Shown in pieces: positions 45,658 through 53,442 of a stretch of 64,000 nt of DNA. Positions within the stretch are counted from its first letter, which is position 1. Every line of letters starts with the position of its first letter. The translations under genes were made by a program, and so were the position numbers. This stretch comes from Gemmatimonadota bacterium (GTDB taxonomy: Bacteria; Gemmatimonadota; Gemmatimonadetes; Gemmatimonadales; Gemmatimonadaceae), in contig DAHUXM010000027.1 of the NCBI GenBank assembly GCA_027307165.1, positions 62,001-126,000 of the forward strand, written 5' to 3'. The notes under the pieces are model-generated. The model saw only the letters and a program-made list of their open reading frames with translations. It did no database searches and was not told the origin of the DNA.

Positions 45658-46113
45658 GTGAATCGTTCAGGTCTCAAGTCGAGCTTTGTCGTACTCTCCC
45701 TGTTGGTGATCGGTGCGTGTGGGGGCGGGGAAAAGAAGGGGGAGAGCGAGGCGGGAGCTCCAGCGTCGTCGTCGCAGTCGTCGTCCCCGAGTGGCGAGGT
45801 GGCTGCTCCGACCGGAAAGGTGGTGGTCGTCGAGCTCAACAGCGACGCGCAGGGCAACTATTTCAAGCCTGCGGACTTCGAAGTGCATCGCGGTGACGTG
45901 ATCCGGTTCACGCTGAAGAGCGGAGTGCATAACGTGCACTTCCTGCCTGATTCCAATCCAGGCAAGACAAACCTCCCTCCGGCGAGTGATTTCCTTCAAC
46001 TGCCTGATCAGACTCTGGATGTCCCCGTCAACTTCGCACCGGGAAAGTACTATTTTCAGTGTGATCCACATGCAGCGCTGGGGATGCACGGACACGTGGA
46101 GGTAGAACGCTGA
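45658..46113 (+). CDS. plastocyanin/azurin-like blue copper lipoprotein
   Basis: GTG 45658 begins a lipoprotein signal (LLVIGACGGG, Cys21) and a Ser-rich linker. The cupredoxin domain has the type 1 copper ligands His in SGVHNVHF, then Cys-x2-His and Met in FQCDPHAALGMHGH. As a membrane-tethered electron carrier it could donate electrons to NosZ in place of the cytochromes of other clade II clusters, or handle copper. Its stop overlaps the CTG proposed as start of the ATPase. Confidence 0.88.
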   Translation: MNRSGLKSSFVVLSLLVIGACGGGEKKGESEAGAPASSSQSSSPSGEVAAPTGKVVVVELNSDAQGNYFKPADFEVHRGDVIRFTLKSGVHNVHFLPDSNPGKTNLPPASDFLQLPDQTLDVPVNFAPGKYYFQCDPHAALGMHGHVEVER

Positions 46114-48008
46114 AGGCAAGTGCCACGGATGCGGTGCGACGGAGCAAGGTCACCCACTGGTACAATTCTCCGGCTGTAATACCCGGCCTGGCGACGGCCT
46201 TTGTCCTGGGTGGTCTCGTGGCATGGACCCTCAGGTCACCCGTATGGGCCCATAACATATGGATGGCTGGGCTGGTTGCGGGTGGTTCAATCGTCGTGAC
46301 GGGCACCATCCGCGGTGCGTTGCACGGCAGATGGGCGTCAGACATCGTAGCGGCCATGGCGATCGTCACATCGGTCGTCATGGACCAGCCCCTGGCCGGC
46401 CTGATCGTAGTGGTAATGCAAACTGGTGGCGAGGCGCTCGAGCGATACGCGGAGGGCCGAGCATCGCGTGCGGTTCAGGAGCTCGAGGCGGATCGTCCCA
46501 AATCAGCCCACGTTCTCCGCGGCGGTGAGGTATCGGATATCAGAGCAGACGAGCTCGTCGTCGGCGACAGGGTAATCGTACGCGCCGGCGAACTGGTACC
46601 GTGCGACGGAATCGTCGAAGAGGGTAGATCCGAGCTCGACACATCCAGGCTCACCGGTGAATCTCTGCCGCAGTCGATCGAGCCGGGCGTACCGGTCAGT
46701 AGCGGAAGCATCAACGGCGATCGGGCTTTCACGATGCGCGCCACTGCAATCGCCGAGGCCAGTCAGTATGAGCGTATCGTGCAGCTGGTGCGGGCCGCAC
46801 TGGAAACCAAGGCGCCGTTTCAACGGATCGCGGATCGCTACGCCATCTGGTTCACGCCGATCACGCTCGTCATAGCGGTTGCGGCGGCCGCAACCACAGG
46901 AGACTACGAGAGATTCCTGGCCGTGCTCGTCGTTGCGACACCATGTCCACTCATACTCGCCCCGCCGATCGCGATAATCGGGGGAATCAATCGCGCGGCT
47001 CGGCGTCAGATAATCGTGCGCAACGGCGCTGCAATCGAGCGACTCGCGACCGCCGATGTTGCAGTGCTCGACAAGACCGGTACGCTGACGATTGGAAAAC
47101 CCGTGGTTCATGCAGTCATTCCATATCCGCCGTTCTCGCGCGCAGATGTATTGCGTCTGGCCGGCGCCGTGGAACAGGGCGCCGCCCATCTGCTCGCACG
47201 TACACTCACCGACGCAGCGAAGGCGGAGAATGCGTCCCTGCCACCCGTTCGGGATGTCGTCGAAGCTCCCGGCCGCGGCGTCAGCGGGATAATCGGCGAC
47301 GATACGGTAATGGTCGGCTCGCACGGTTTCATTGCCGAGCGTCTGACGCTGGACGCCGATAACTCGATTCCCGATGATTCCTCCGTCGGGCTCAAGGCGT
47401 ATGTCGCGATCAACGGAAGATTCGCTGGTGTGGTGGCATACGACGAACAGCTGCGAGAGAGCGTGCCAGCAATTCTTTCCGAGCTCGAGTCACTCGGCAT
47501 TCCACGCGTCCTGCTGCTGTCAGGCGATCACGGCGACAATGCCCGTGCGATAGCAAAGTCGCTCGGCATCAACGAAGTTCGCGGCGATATGAAACCGGCA
47601 GACAAGGTTGATGTGGTAAAGGAGTTGACCGCAGCGGGCGATCGCGTTCTGATGGTCGGCGACGGCACCAATGATGCGCCGGCGTTGAGCGCGGCAACCG
47701 TCGGAATAGCCCTCGCAGGTCACGGCGGCGGTGTCACCGCGGAGGCAGCCGATCTCGTGATTCTGGTCGACGATCTGGAACGCGTACCAGAAGCGATTCG
47801 TATCAGTCGGCGCAGCATGAAGATCGCACGAGAAAGCGTCTGGGCCGGACTTGGGCTCAGTGGAATCGCAATGCTGTTCGCGGCCGCTGGCAAGATCGCA
47901 CCCGTGCCCGGCGCGCTGCTTCAGGAAGTGATCGACATCGCTGTGATAATCAACGCACTACGCGCAAGTGCTGGCCCGCCACGATCCATTCAACGACCCA
48001 TCAAGTAA
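46110..48008 (+). CDS. P1B-type metal ATPase with TPCP motif, probable CTG start
   Basis: The first standard start is GTG 46134 with a weak ribosome site, but CTG 46110 overlaps the plastocyanin stop (CTGA) and has a perfect GGAGG 7 nt upstream; both are in frame. The product has about eight membrane helices, no N-terminal metal-binding domain, actuator LTGESLP, phosphorylation DKTGTLT and VGDGTNDAPAL hinge. The membrane metal motif is TPCP (VVATPCPLIL) rather than CPC, like the P1B-5 group (Ni/Fe). The usual His-Pro locus reads AAHLLART. The transported metal is therefore open: copper is suggested by the neighbours, Ni/Fe/Co by the motif. Confidence 0.88.
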   Translation: MKASATDAVRRSKVTHWYNSPAVIPGLATAFVLGGLVAWTLRSPVWAHNIWMAGLVAGGSIVVTGTIRGALHGRWASDIVAAMAIVTSVVMDQPLAGLIVVVMQTGGEALERYAEGRASRAVQELEADRPKSAHVLRGGEVSDIRADELVVGDRVIVRAGELVPCDGIVEEGRSELDTSRLTGESLPQSIEPGVPVSSGSINGDRAFTMRATAIAEASQYERIVQLVRAALETKAPFQRIADRYAIWFTPITLVIAVAAAATTGDYERFLAVLVVATPCPLILAPPIAIIGGINRAARRQIIVRNGAAIERLATADVAVLDKTGTLTIGKPVVHAVIPYPPFSRADVLRLAGAVEQGAAHLLARTLTDAAKAENASLPPVRDVVEAPGRGVSGIIGDDTVMVGSHGFIAERLTLDADNSIPDDSSVGLKAYVAINGRFAGVVAYDEQLRESVPAILSELESLGIPRVLLLSGDHGDNARAIAKSLGINEVRGDMKPADKVDVVKELTAAGDRVLMVGDGTNDAPALSAATVGIALAGHGGGVTAEAADLVILVDDLERVPEAIRISRRSMKIARESVWAGLGLSGIAMLFAAAGKIAPVPGALLQEVIDIAVIINALRASAGPPRSIQRPIK

Positions 48009-49417
48009 TCGATGACGTCGGACGCGGTGTACGTGGTACGCGTGCCGAGGAAGTTCTGAATACCCAGCAGATCATCGCCGCTCGTCAGCAGCGGCGGCTC
48101 CTCGATTCCGCCACTTCGCACCTGCGGCTGCCCGATGTTCGCTGTCAGTCCGTTGCAGAGACATTCACGACCCTCTGTGTCCTCCAGCGCGCCGCCCTTC
48201 TTGACATACGCGTCCACCGGCTCGGCGGGACAGCGATAGCCGATGCGGCCATCTGCATCGCGATAGGCGGTGCGCAGGTAGCCGAGATCGCATTTGCGCT
48301 CACGACGCGGTCCGTCGGCGTTGTCGCCGGCCCATCGCACGACCTTGAAGGGATATCCTGTTGGCGACGCACGCGGGTCTGTCACCACATCGAGATCTCC
48401 CAGCGCTGCGTGGGCCAGGACTTCTCTCTTGAGCGACTCCGCGATGCCGGATTCTTCGCAATAAGCGAATAGAGTTCCGACCTGAACGCCGGCCGCACCG
48501 GCGACAAGCGCGTCAACGAGTGCCTTGGGTGAACCGGCGCCACCCGCGATCCAGAACGGCAGCCCGAGCTCGGCGATGCGTGCCAGGTCGACGACGTCGC
48601 GCTCTCCATAGATTGGCTCGCCCCGCTCGTTCAACTTCTGTTCACCCCGCGGCGGAGCGTTGTGTCCACCTGCGGTCGGACCTTCCACCACGAAACCATC
48701 CACGTGGCCATTCGCCTTTTTCGCAAGCGTGGCTGCAAGCGACGTCGCCGCCACGATGGCGATGAATTTCGGCCGTTTCATCGGCATCGACTGTTCGACA
48801 CCATGAGCCGCGGGATCGAAGCTGAGAACTTCGGACTCCCCTGCCGGCATTCCCTCGACGTCGAATTTCATCGATGCAGTGCGATGCTCGGAGAGCGCAT
48901 CCAGTACGCCGGGAATCTCACGTGGTATTCCAGCGCCCATCAATACGTAATCCACGCCAGCGAGCATTGCACCGCACAGCGATGCCAGATTTGGGAGCTG
49001 TACCTTGGTGAGAAGATTGACGCCAACCAATCCGTCGTGACCTTCCCTCGCCAGATACACTTCAACGAAATTCGCGAGCATCGTGACCTGCTGGCGCGCG
49101 ACGCTGACGTGTTGCTTGTACATCGGAAGCATCTTGTACGGCTGGGCTGCTGCGCGACCATTCGGAAGGAAGTAGCGCTTGAGTGCATCCTCGCCAACGT
49201 GGGCGATCGGAAAATGCTCGATCGCTCGCCGCACGTGTCCACCCGGATCGCCATCCTGGAGTCGGCGTACGAAAACCGTATCAAGAGCAGTCCCCGAAAC
49301 GACGCCAAGATGGCCGGCGCGCGCAACGGCGCGCGCCAGAGGCCAGTTTGAAACACCGACTCCCATTCCACCTTGAATGATGGTCGGAAGCATGATGTTG
49401 CGCGGTACAGTAGTCAT
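47990..49417 (-). CDS. nitronate monooxygenase / 2-nitropropane dioxygenase-family flavoenzyme
   Basis: Encodes 475 residues. The FMN TIM barrel shows IIQGGMGVGVSNWPLARAVA, GVNLLTKVQLPN, FVVEGPTAGGHNAP (FMN/active-site loop) and WIAGGAGSPKALVDALVAGA followed by GVQVGTLFA. A C-terminal Cys-rich extension (KCDLGYL, YRCPAEPVD, GRECLCNGL) is unlike short NMO proteins and could bind metal. It may oxidise nitronates or reduce a lipid or flavin substrate; FabK-type enoyl reductases are an alternative. It overlaps the convergent P1B ATPase gene by 19 bp. Confidence 0.85.
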   Translation of the reverse strand: MTTVPRNIMLPTIIQGGMGVGVSNWPLARAVARAGHLGVVSGTALDTVFVRRLQDGDPGGHVRRAIEHFPIAHVGEDALKRYFLPNGRAAAQPYKMLPMYKQHVSVARQQVTMLANFVEVYLAREGHDGLVGVNLLTKVQLPNLASLCGAMLAGVDYVLMGAGIPREIPGVLDALSEHRTASMKFDVEGMPAGESEVLSFDPAAHGVEQSMPMKRPKFIAIVAATSLAATLAKKANGHVDGFVVEGPTAGGHNAPPRGEQKLNERGEPIYGERDVVDLARIAELGLPFWIAGGAGSPKALVDALVAGAAGVQVGTLFAYCEESGIAESLKREVLAHAALGDLDVVTDPRASPTGYPFKVVRWAGDNADGPRRERKCDLGYLRTAYRDADGRIGYRCPAEPVDAYVKKGGALEDTEGRECLCNGLTANIGQPQVRSGGIEEPPLLTSGDDLLGIQNFLGTRTTYTASDVIDYLMGR

Positions 49418-49497
49418 GCGGTGGGAAGTTACGGTCGGCTGCTGCTGCGTTCAGTCGGGGTAAGCTGGAAATATCGTAAAGGAATCCCCGACCATCA

Positions 49498-51294
49498 TCA
49501 CTTGCGTGATGGATCTGGCGCCGCCGTAAGTACGAATGTTTTAACTAACGCGAATGCAAACAGCACGAGCAACACCGACTGAAGGGCAGTAGTCTCGACC
49601 GTCGGGAACAATCCCAGCCACGAGATGTCGGGTACGTGCGGCAGCGGCGTCATCGGCAGTACGTTGCCCTCCTGCAATTCCCGTATTCCGCGACCCGCGA
49701 ATACAAACGCCATGTAGTACAGCAGCAGGCTCGTGGCCGCGAAGAACGTCCGCATGGGAATCTTCACACCGAACCGGTAGAACAGCACGAATACGACGCC
49801 CAGCGCGACAGAGCCGGTGACAATTCCGAGCGTGAGCGGCAGCGCCGCGCCGTGCGCCTGACTGAACAGCGCCTGATAGAAGAGAGCCGTTTCCGCGCCC
49901 TCCCGGTATACCGCAAGGAATGCGATGAGCATCAATGCTCCGCCACTACCTTGCTCCAGCGCCAACGACACCTTCTCTCTGATGAACTTCTGCCATTTGT
50001 GCGCTTCGACCTTGGAGATCAGCCAGTAGCTGACGGAGAAGAGCACCACGACTGCAACCAGCAGCGATACTGCTTCGACGATTTCGCTGCTCGCCGGAAT
50101 CGCGGCGAGCGCAGTCTTGAGGATCACTGCTGTTATCGCGCTGGCGACGACACCGAGTGCTGCGCCGATCCAGATGGAGCGCAACCGTTTGCGGTTTCCG
50201 GTCTTGATGAGAAACGCGACTACGGCACCCACAACGAGTATCGCTTCGAATCCTTCTCTGAGGATTATGACGAACGATTGCCAGAACATCGTTACGGCAC
50301 CTTCGTCACTTCCACTTGCGAGCGCCACCGCGCGTGGCAGTGCGTCTGCGATTGCATTGCGAGCACGAGTCGCCGCACCCGTATCACCGCCGCGCACTGC
50401 GACTCTGAATTTGCCGAACGAACGCTCCAACGATGAAACCAGTCGGGGGTCCTTCGCGCGCGCGACAGTTTCGAGCGGCTCGAACGCGAGGTACGCGTCG
50501 AATGCCCCGTCGCTTGCCCTGCCGACGTTTCCGCGCTTCGCCGATGCGAGCGAGCTGTCAAGCAGTGCGACTATCGACGCCGCGGTGCTGCTGGCACCCG
50601 CCCCAGCGCCGGCAACCTGCGACGGCAGTCGCATCGGCTGTCCGCGCAGCTGGTACACATAGTTCACTACCTCCCATCGCTGCTGAGGAGTAAGCGACTC
50701 CCCGAACGGCAACATGGCGGTGCCGTTGATGCCAACCGACGTCACATTGTAAGCAAGCGTCGGAGTCAGATTGGGAGTGCCCGCCACCCTTCCGATCGCC
50801 GGCACAGGCGTGGACAGAGTCCGCGCCACGGGTCCGTCGCCGAGCCCGCGCGAGCCGTGGCACGAAGCGCAGCTTTCCGTGAAAATCTGTCGCCCGACGG
50901 CGGTATCGAGTGGTGCAGACGGCAGCTCCAGTGCGGCTGCATCGCCCAGGGCCGCAAGCAACGACGCCCGGTATTGCTCCAGCGCCGCCGGAGGTCGTTT
51001 CTGCTTCACGGCGCCGATCAGCTCCTGGAGTGCGGCCCTGGCGGCCGGAGCGTCCCGTCCCTCCAATCGGCCCGCGACCTCACTGGCGTTCTCCAGGAAT
51101 CCGGCGACCTCGGCGTACTCCTCCGCCGAGATGAGCTGGCCTCGCTTGTCGACCGCAAGCCCGTACTCGGAGACTGCGACCGATACGATGCTCGCCAACC
51201 TTCTGGCGGCCGTATCCTGGGATCTCATGGTTGCTGGCGTAAGCCATAGTGAGGCGAGGGCGCAAAGGCACCCTACCCGCCGCTTGCAGTTCAT
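49498..51294 (-). CDS. cytochrome c-FTR1 iron permease fusion
   Basis: Encodes 598 residues: signal peptide (about 1-25), a helical periplasmic domain, a cytochrome c domain with CASCHG (about residue 142) and axial Met in TAMLPFG, a second helical part, then seven-helix FTR1 permease with both iron motifs, REGFEAILV and REGAETALF. Yeast Ftr1 needs a ferroxidase; here the heme domain could oxidise Fe(II) for uptake. Bacterial fusions of this kind are known. A hairpin lies directly before the start. Confidence 0.92.
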   Translation of the reverse strand: MNCKRRVGCLCALASLWLTPATMRSQDTAARRLASIVSVAVSEYGLAVDKRGQLISAEEYAEVAGFLENASEVAGRLEGRDAPAARAALQELIGAVKQKRPPAALEQYRASLLAALGDAAALELPSAPLDTAVGRQIFTESCASCHGSRGLGDGPVARTLSTPVPAIGRVAGTPNLTPTLAYNVTSVGINGTAMLPFGESLTPQQRWEVVNYVYQLRGQPMRLPSQVAGAGAGASSTAASIVALLDSSLASAKRGNVGRASDGAFDAYLAFEPLETVARAKDPRLVSSLERSFGKFRVAVRGGDTGAATRARNAIADALPRAVALASGSDEGAVTMFWQSFVIILREGFEAILVVGAVVAFLIKTGNRKRLRSIWIGAALGVVASAITAVILKTALAAIPASSEIVEAVSLLVAVVVLFSVSYWLISKVEAHKWQKFIREKVSLALEQGSGGALMLIAFLAVYREGAETALFYQALFSQAHGAALPLTLGIVTGSVALGVVFVLFYRFGVKIPMRTFFAATSLLLYYMAFVFAGRGIRELQEGNVLPMTPLPHVPDISWLGLFPTVETTALQSVLLVLFAFALVKTFVLTAAPDPSRK

Positions 51295-51296
51295 AT

Positions 51297-51313
51297 CCGA
51301 TAAAAACTATCGG
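51297..51313 (-). promoter_or_regulatory. leader stem-loop directly before the FTR1 fusion gene
   Basis: On the minus strand CCGATA-GTTTT-TATCGG forms a perfect 6-bp stem with a 5-nt loop ending 2 nt before the ATG at 51294. It replaces a Shine-Dalgarno sequence and might influence translation initiation. The function is inference. Confidence 0.35.
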
Positions 51314-51360
51314 GTTACACTTGAACCGCTACTGCGGGCCTGTCCGGCCGCGAGACCGCT

Positions 51361-51783
51361 TCAAACAGGGGTAGCTCCGGGCCGCCGCCGGGCGCCGTCG
51401 ATCGTCCGCCAGATATTGTATACAAAACAGTATGCCGCGACGGCTGCCAGGACACCGCCCGTGCCTAGCACGAACGGCGCAGCCGGCACTGCATTTGGCG
51501 CGAGGCAGAAGCCAATCACCATCAGCGCCAGACCTGCATTGGCGAGCCACCATTGCACAGCTGCCACGCTCCGATTGTGCAACGGGTGCCCAGTGAAACG
51601 CGGAATTACATGATATGCGACACCGTAAATCATCATCGTCACAAAGCCCAGCAGATTCATGTGAACGTGCGCAGGCCGGTAGATGATGAGTTGCGGATGC
51701 ACTGCCATGGCGACGCCGAGCGTTACGCCGAGCGCGAGCCAGGTGATGCTTGCCTTGAGAAACGCCTTTACGAACCACTCCAT
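51361..51783 (-). CDS. mini heme-copper-oxidase-like membrane protein (H-x-H type), second copy
   Basis: Encodes 140 residues with four hydrophobic helices. Helix 2, AHVHMNLLGFVTMMIYGVAY then HVIPRF, is nearly the CcoN/NorB helix X motif H-x-H-x4-G-W-V-x3-G-x-x-Y-x3-P-R. It parallels the protein at 38849 but shares little outside this motif. It lies 66 bp before the FTR1 fusion gene, in the same orientation, suggesting a heme- or iron-linked role. Confidence 0.68.
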   Translation of the reverse strand: MEWFVKAFLKASITWLALGVTLGVAMAVHPQLIIYRPAHVHMNLLGFVTMMIYGVAYHVIPRFTGHPLHNRSVAAVQWWLANAGLALMVIGFCLAPNAVPAAPFVLGTGGVLAAVAAYCFVYNIWRTIDGARRRPGATPV

Positions 51784-51826
51784 GCTGTTCTTATGGGTAT
51801 GATGGGGATATATGTGTCAGGCTGAT

Positions 51827-52714
51827 CTACTGTGATGGCGATCGGACCGTCGCGACAAAGTCGTAGTCGGCGTGCACGATTTCGCCGCGCCAATATGGAG
51901 AGGGTTTGCCGTGAAGGACCCACTCCACAGTAGCCTTTGACGGAGTCATCATGTTGCCAGAGCGTTTGTACTCGCTGAAATGTCCGATCCACGCTGTGAG
52001 CACGCTGGATTCATCGACCATGCGGTAGCGCATTGCCTCGGTGCGTAGTATCTCGCCGTTTTCGCCAAAGTGAACATCGACCGATACACTGGTAGAGCCA
52101 TCCGCGAGCGTAGCGACAGCTGTGCTGTCATCCACTCCTCTCCACGAAACACCCGCACTTGGCAGAAGTGCGGTGGGGAACCAGGCGGCCTCACAGAGAT
52201 AGCGCATCAACTCGCCTGACGCCATTTCTGACGTACCCCCTTCATTTACAACAGGTACGACTGCAGCAACTTTACCATACATCCTGCCTTCGCCTGCGAT
52301 GTAGCCGTCGTGCACGTATGCGTTCAGCAGAGGCATCACGCGGATTCTCGCATCCCAGATAAAGCCAACAGGGTAGACGGAAACGTACTCGGTCGCCGTG
52401 AAGCGGCTCCATGAGCCAGGCCGCATGGCGAAGTCTCCGGTCTGTCGCAGTCTGGCACGCCGGATGAGCGGCTGGCCAGCTGTAAGTGCGAATTCAAAGT
52501 AACGGATCACCGGATTGGGCAGTCCCGCCAACTCATCACGCGAGAACGTGTGTGGTGCAGAGGTGTCAGTTCCAATATGTCGCTCCTGCTCGAGAGCCAT
52601 CACGTTGCGATGGGTGTCGCGGCGCCACAATAACGCGCCGACCGAACTTGCGATTATACATGCAAGCGCCACGACGCCAACTATGATGAGGCATAGCTTG
52701 ATCCAGTGTTGCAT
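51827..52714 (-). CDS. DUF6544-family membrane-anchored protein
   Basis: Encodes 295 residues with one N-terminal membrane helix (LIIVGVVALACIIASSVGALL). The soluble part has LAGLPNPVIRYFEFALTAG, RARLRQTGDFAMRPG, SRFTATEYVSVYPVGFIWDA and the conserved LMRYLCEAAWFPTALLPS, which match the DUF6544/DUF6920 proteins as I know them. Function is unknown. Its start is 67 bp from the operator copy at 52781. Confidence 0.7.
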   Translation of the reverse strand: MQHWIKLCLIIVGVVALACIIASSVGALLWRRDTHRNVMALEQERHIGTDTSAPHTFSRDELAGLPNPVIRYFEFALTAGQPLIRRARLRQTGDFAMRPGSWSRFTATEYVSVYPVGFIWDARIRVMPLLNAYVHDGYIAGEGRMYGKVAAVVPVVNEGGTSEMASGELMRYLCEAAWFPTALLPSAGVSWRGVDDSTAVATLADGSTSVSVDVHFGENGEILRTEAMRYRMVDESSVLTAWIGHFSEYKRSGNMMTPSKATVEWVLHGKPSPYWRGEIVHADYDFVATVRSPSQ

Positions 52715-52780
52715 GATTACGCGTGAGTAAGATGCTTCTGCTACCCACGATGCAACTTACACGACCAAGGAATTGGCTGG

Positions 52781-52820
52781 TGTCGGCATTTCCCTGAAGT
52801 AACCGCGGCGATCTCCTGAC
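52781..52820. promoter_or_regulatory. recurrent tandem operator, copy 5
   Basis: TGTCGGCATTTCCCTGAA (52781-52798) is followed by TCTCCTGAC beginning at 52812, 22 bp after the first TTCCC. The only gene starting beside it is DUF6544 on the minus strand (the rightward neighbour runs toward it), so this copy implies the motif can act on the minus-strand side. Confidence 0.6.
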
Positions 52821-52862
52821 AGAGAACCCGAGGCCACCGTCTCGATGAAATCCCGTTCCGAT

Positions 52863-53060
52863 CTAGTCTTCGCGTGCGTCGAGCGCGGCCAGCAACGAAG
52901 CCCACAATCTTGCGCGCTCGGCTGTGATCGCGTTTGGCGGCTCGAGCCAGTACCGTGTGGGAACAGAACCGATCGGCCAACCAGCGAGGTAATCCTGTAC
53001 TGTACCGGACACACCACTCCCACGCGCTTCATGCACTACGCGCGTGGGGTAGTGCACCAT
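52863..53060 (-). CDS. small hypothetical protein in the DUF2249 operon
   Basis: ATG 53060 has GGAGAG immediately upstream and gives 65 residues; ATG 53111 in frame lacks a ribosome site. The sequence (TRVVHEARGSGVSGTVQDYL, then SVPTRYWLEPPNAITAERA) is soluble and lacks cysteines. I do not recognise the family. It lies 72 bp after the DUF2249 gene in the same orientation. Confidence 0.5.
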   Translation of the reverse strand: MVHYPTRVVHEARGSGVSGTVQDYLAGWPIGSVPTRYWLEPPNAITAERARLWASLLAALDARED

Positions 53061-53132
53061 GATCTCTCCGCCACGAGCGGTGTAGCCAAGCCCCGTGGAA
53101 TCAATCAGCATACGAGAACATTGTGGTGGCGA

Positions 53133-53387
53133 TCACTTCCGGGCAATCTGCACGCGCCAGATTTCCGGTCCCTGCGCCTGATACGTCCACTCGAAAGTAC
53201 CGGGATGCTCGGCCTCGAGCTGATACCGAAGCGGACGCGGATCGTGGTCGTTGATGAGAATCATCGACTCCCCTTTCTTGAGATCCTCGAACGCGCGAAA
53301 GATGGTGGGATGCTTGTCGCGCGGGGGGATGACGCGAACATCGAGCTCTATCGGGCGGGCGGGCTGTGCTGCAGTTGACTGTGACAC
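53133..53387 (-). CDS. DUF2249 single-domain protein
   Basis: GTG 53387 follows AGGAG with 6-nt spacing. The 84-residue protein has ELDVRVIPPRDKHPTIFRAF, KGESMILINDHDPRPLRYQL and GTFEWTYQAQGPEIWRVQI, the standard DUF2249 pattern (TusA-like fold). Such proteins sit beside ScdA/RIC, NnrS and NO reductase genes in many bacteria and are thought to help in NO or nitrite stress. It follows the larger DUF2249 gene by 55 bp. Confidence 0.88.
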   Translation of the reverse strand: MSQSTAAQPARPIELDVRVIPPRDKHPTIFRAFEDLKKGESMILINDHDPRPLRYQLEAEHPGTFEWTYQAQGPEIWRVQIARK

Positions 53388-53442
53388 GTATTACTCCTGA
53401 TAGGAAAATTGGTATCTGTCGTGAATTGTTCGGTTCTGTCTG

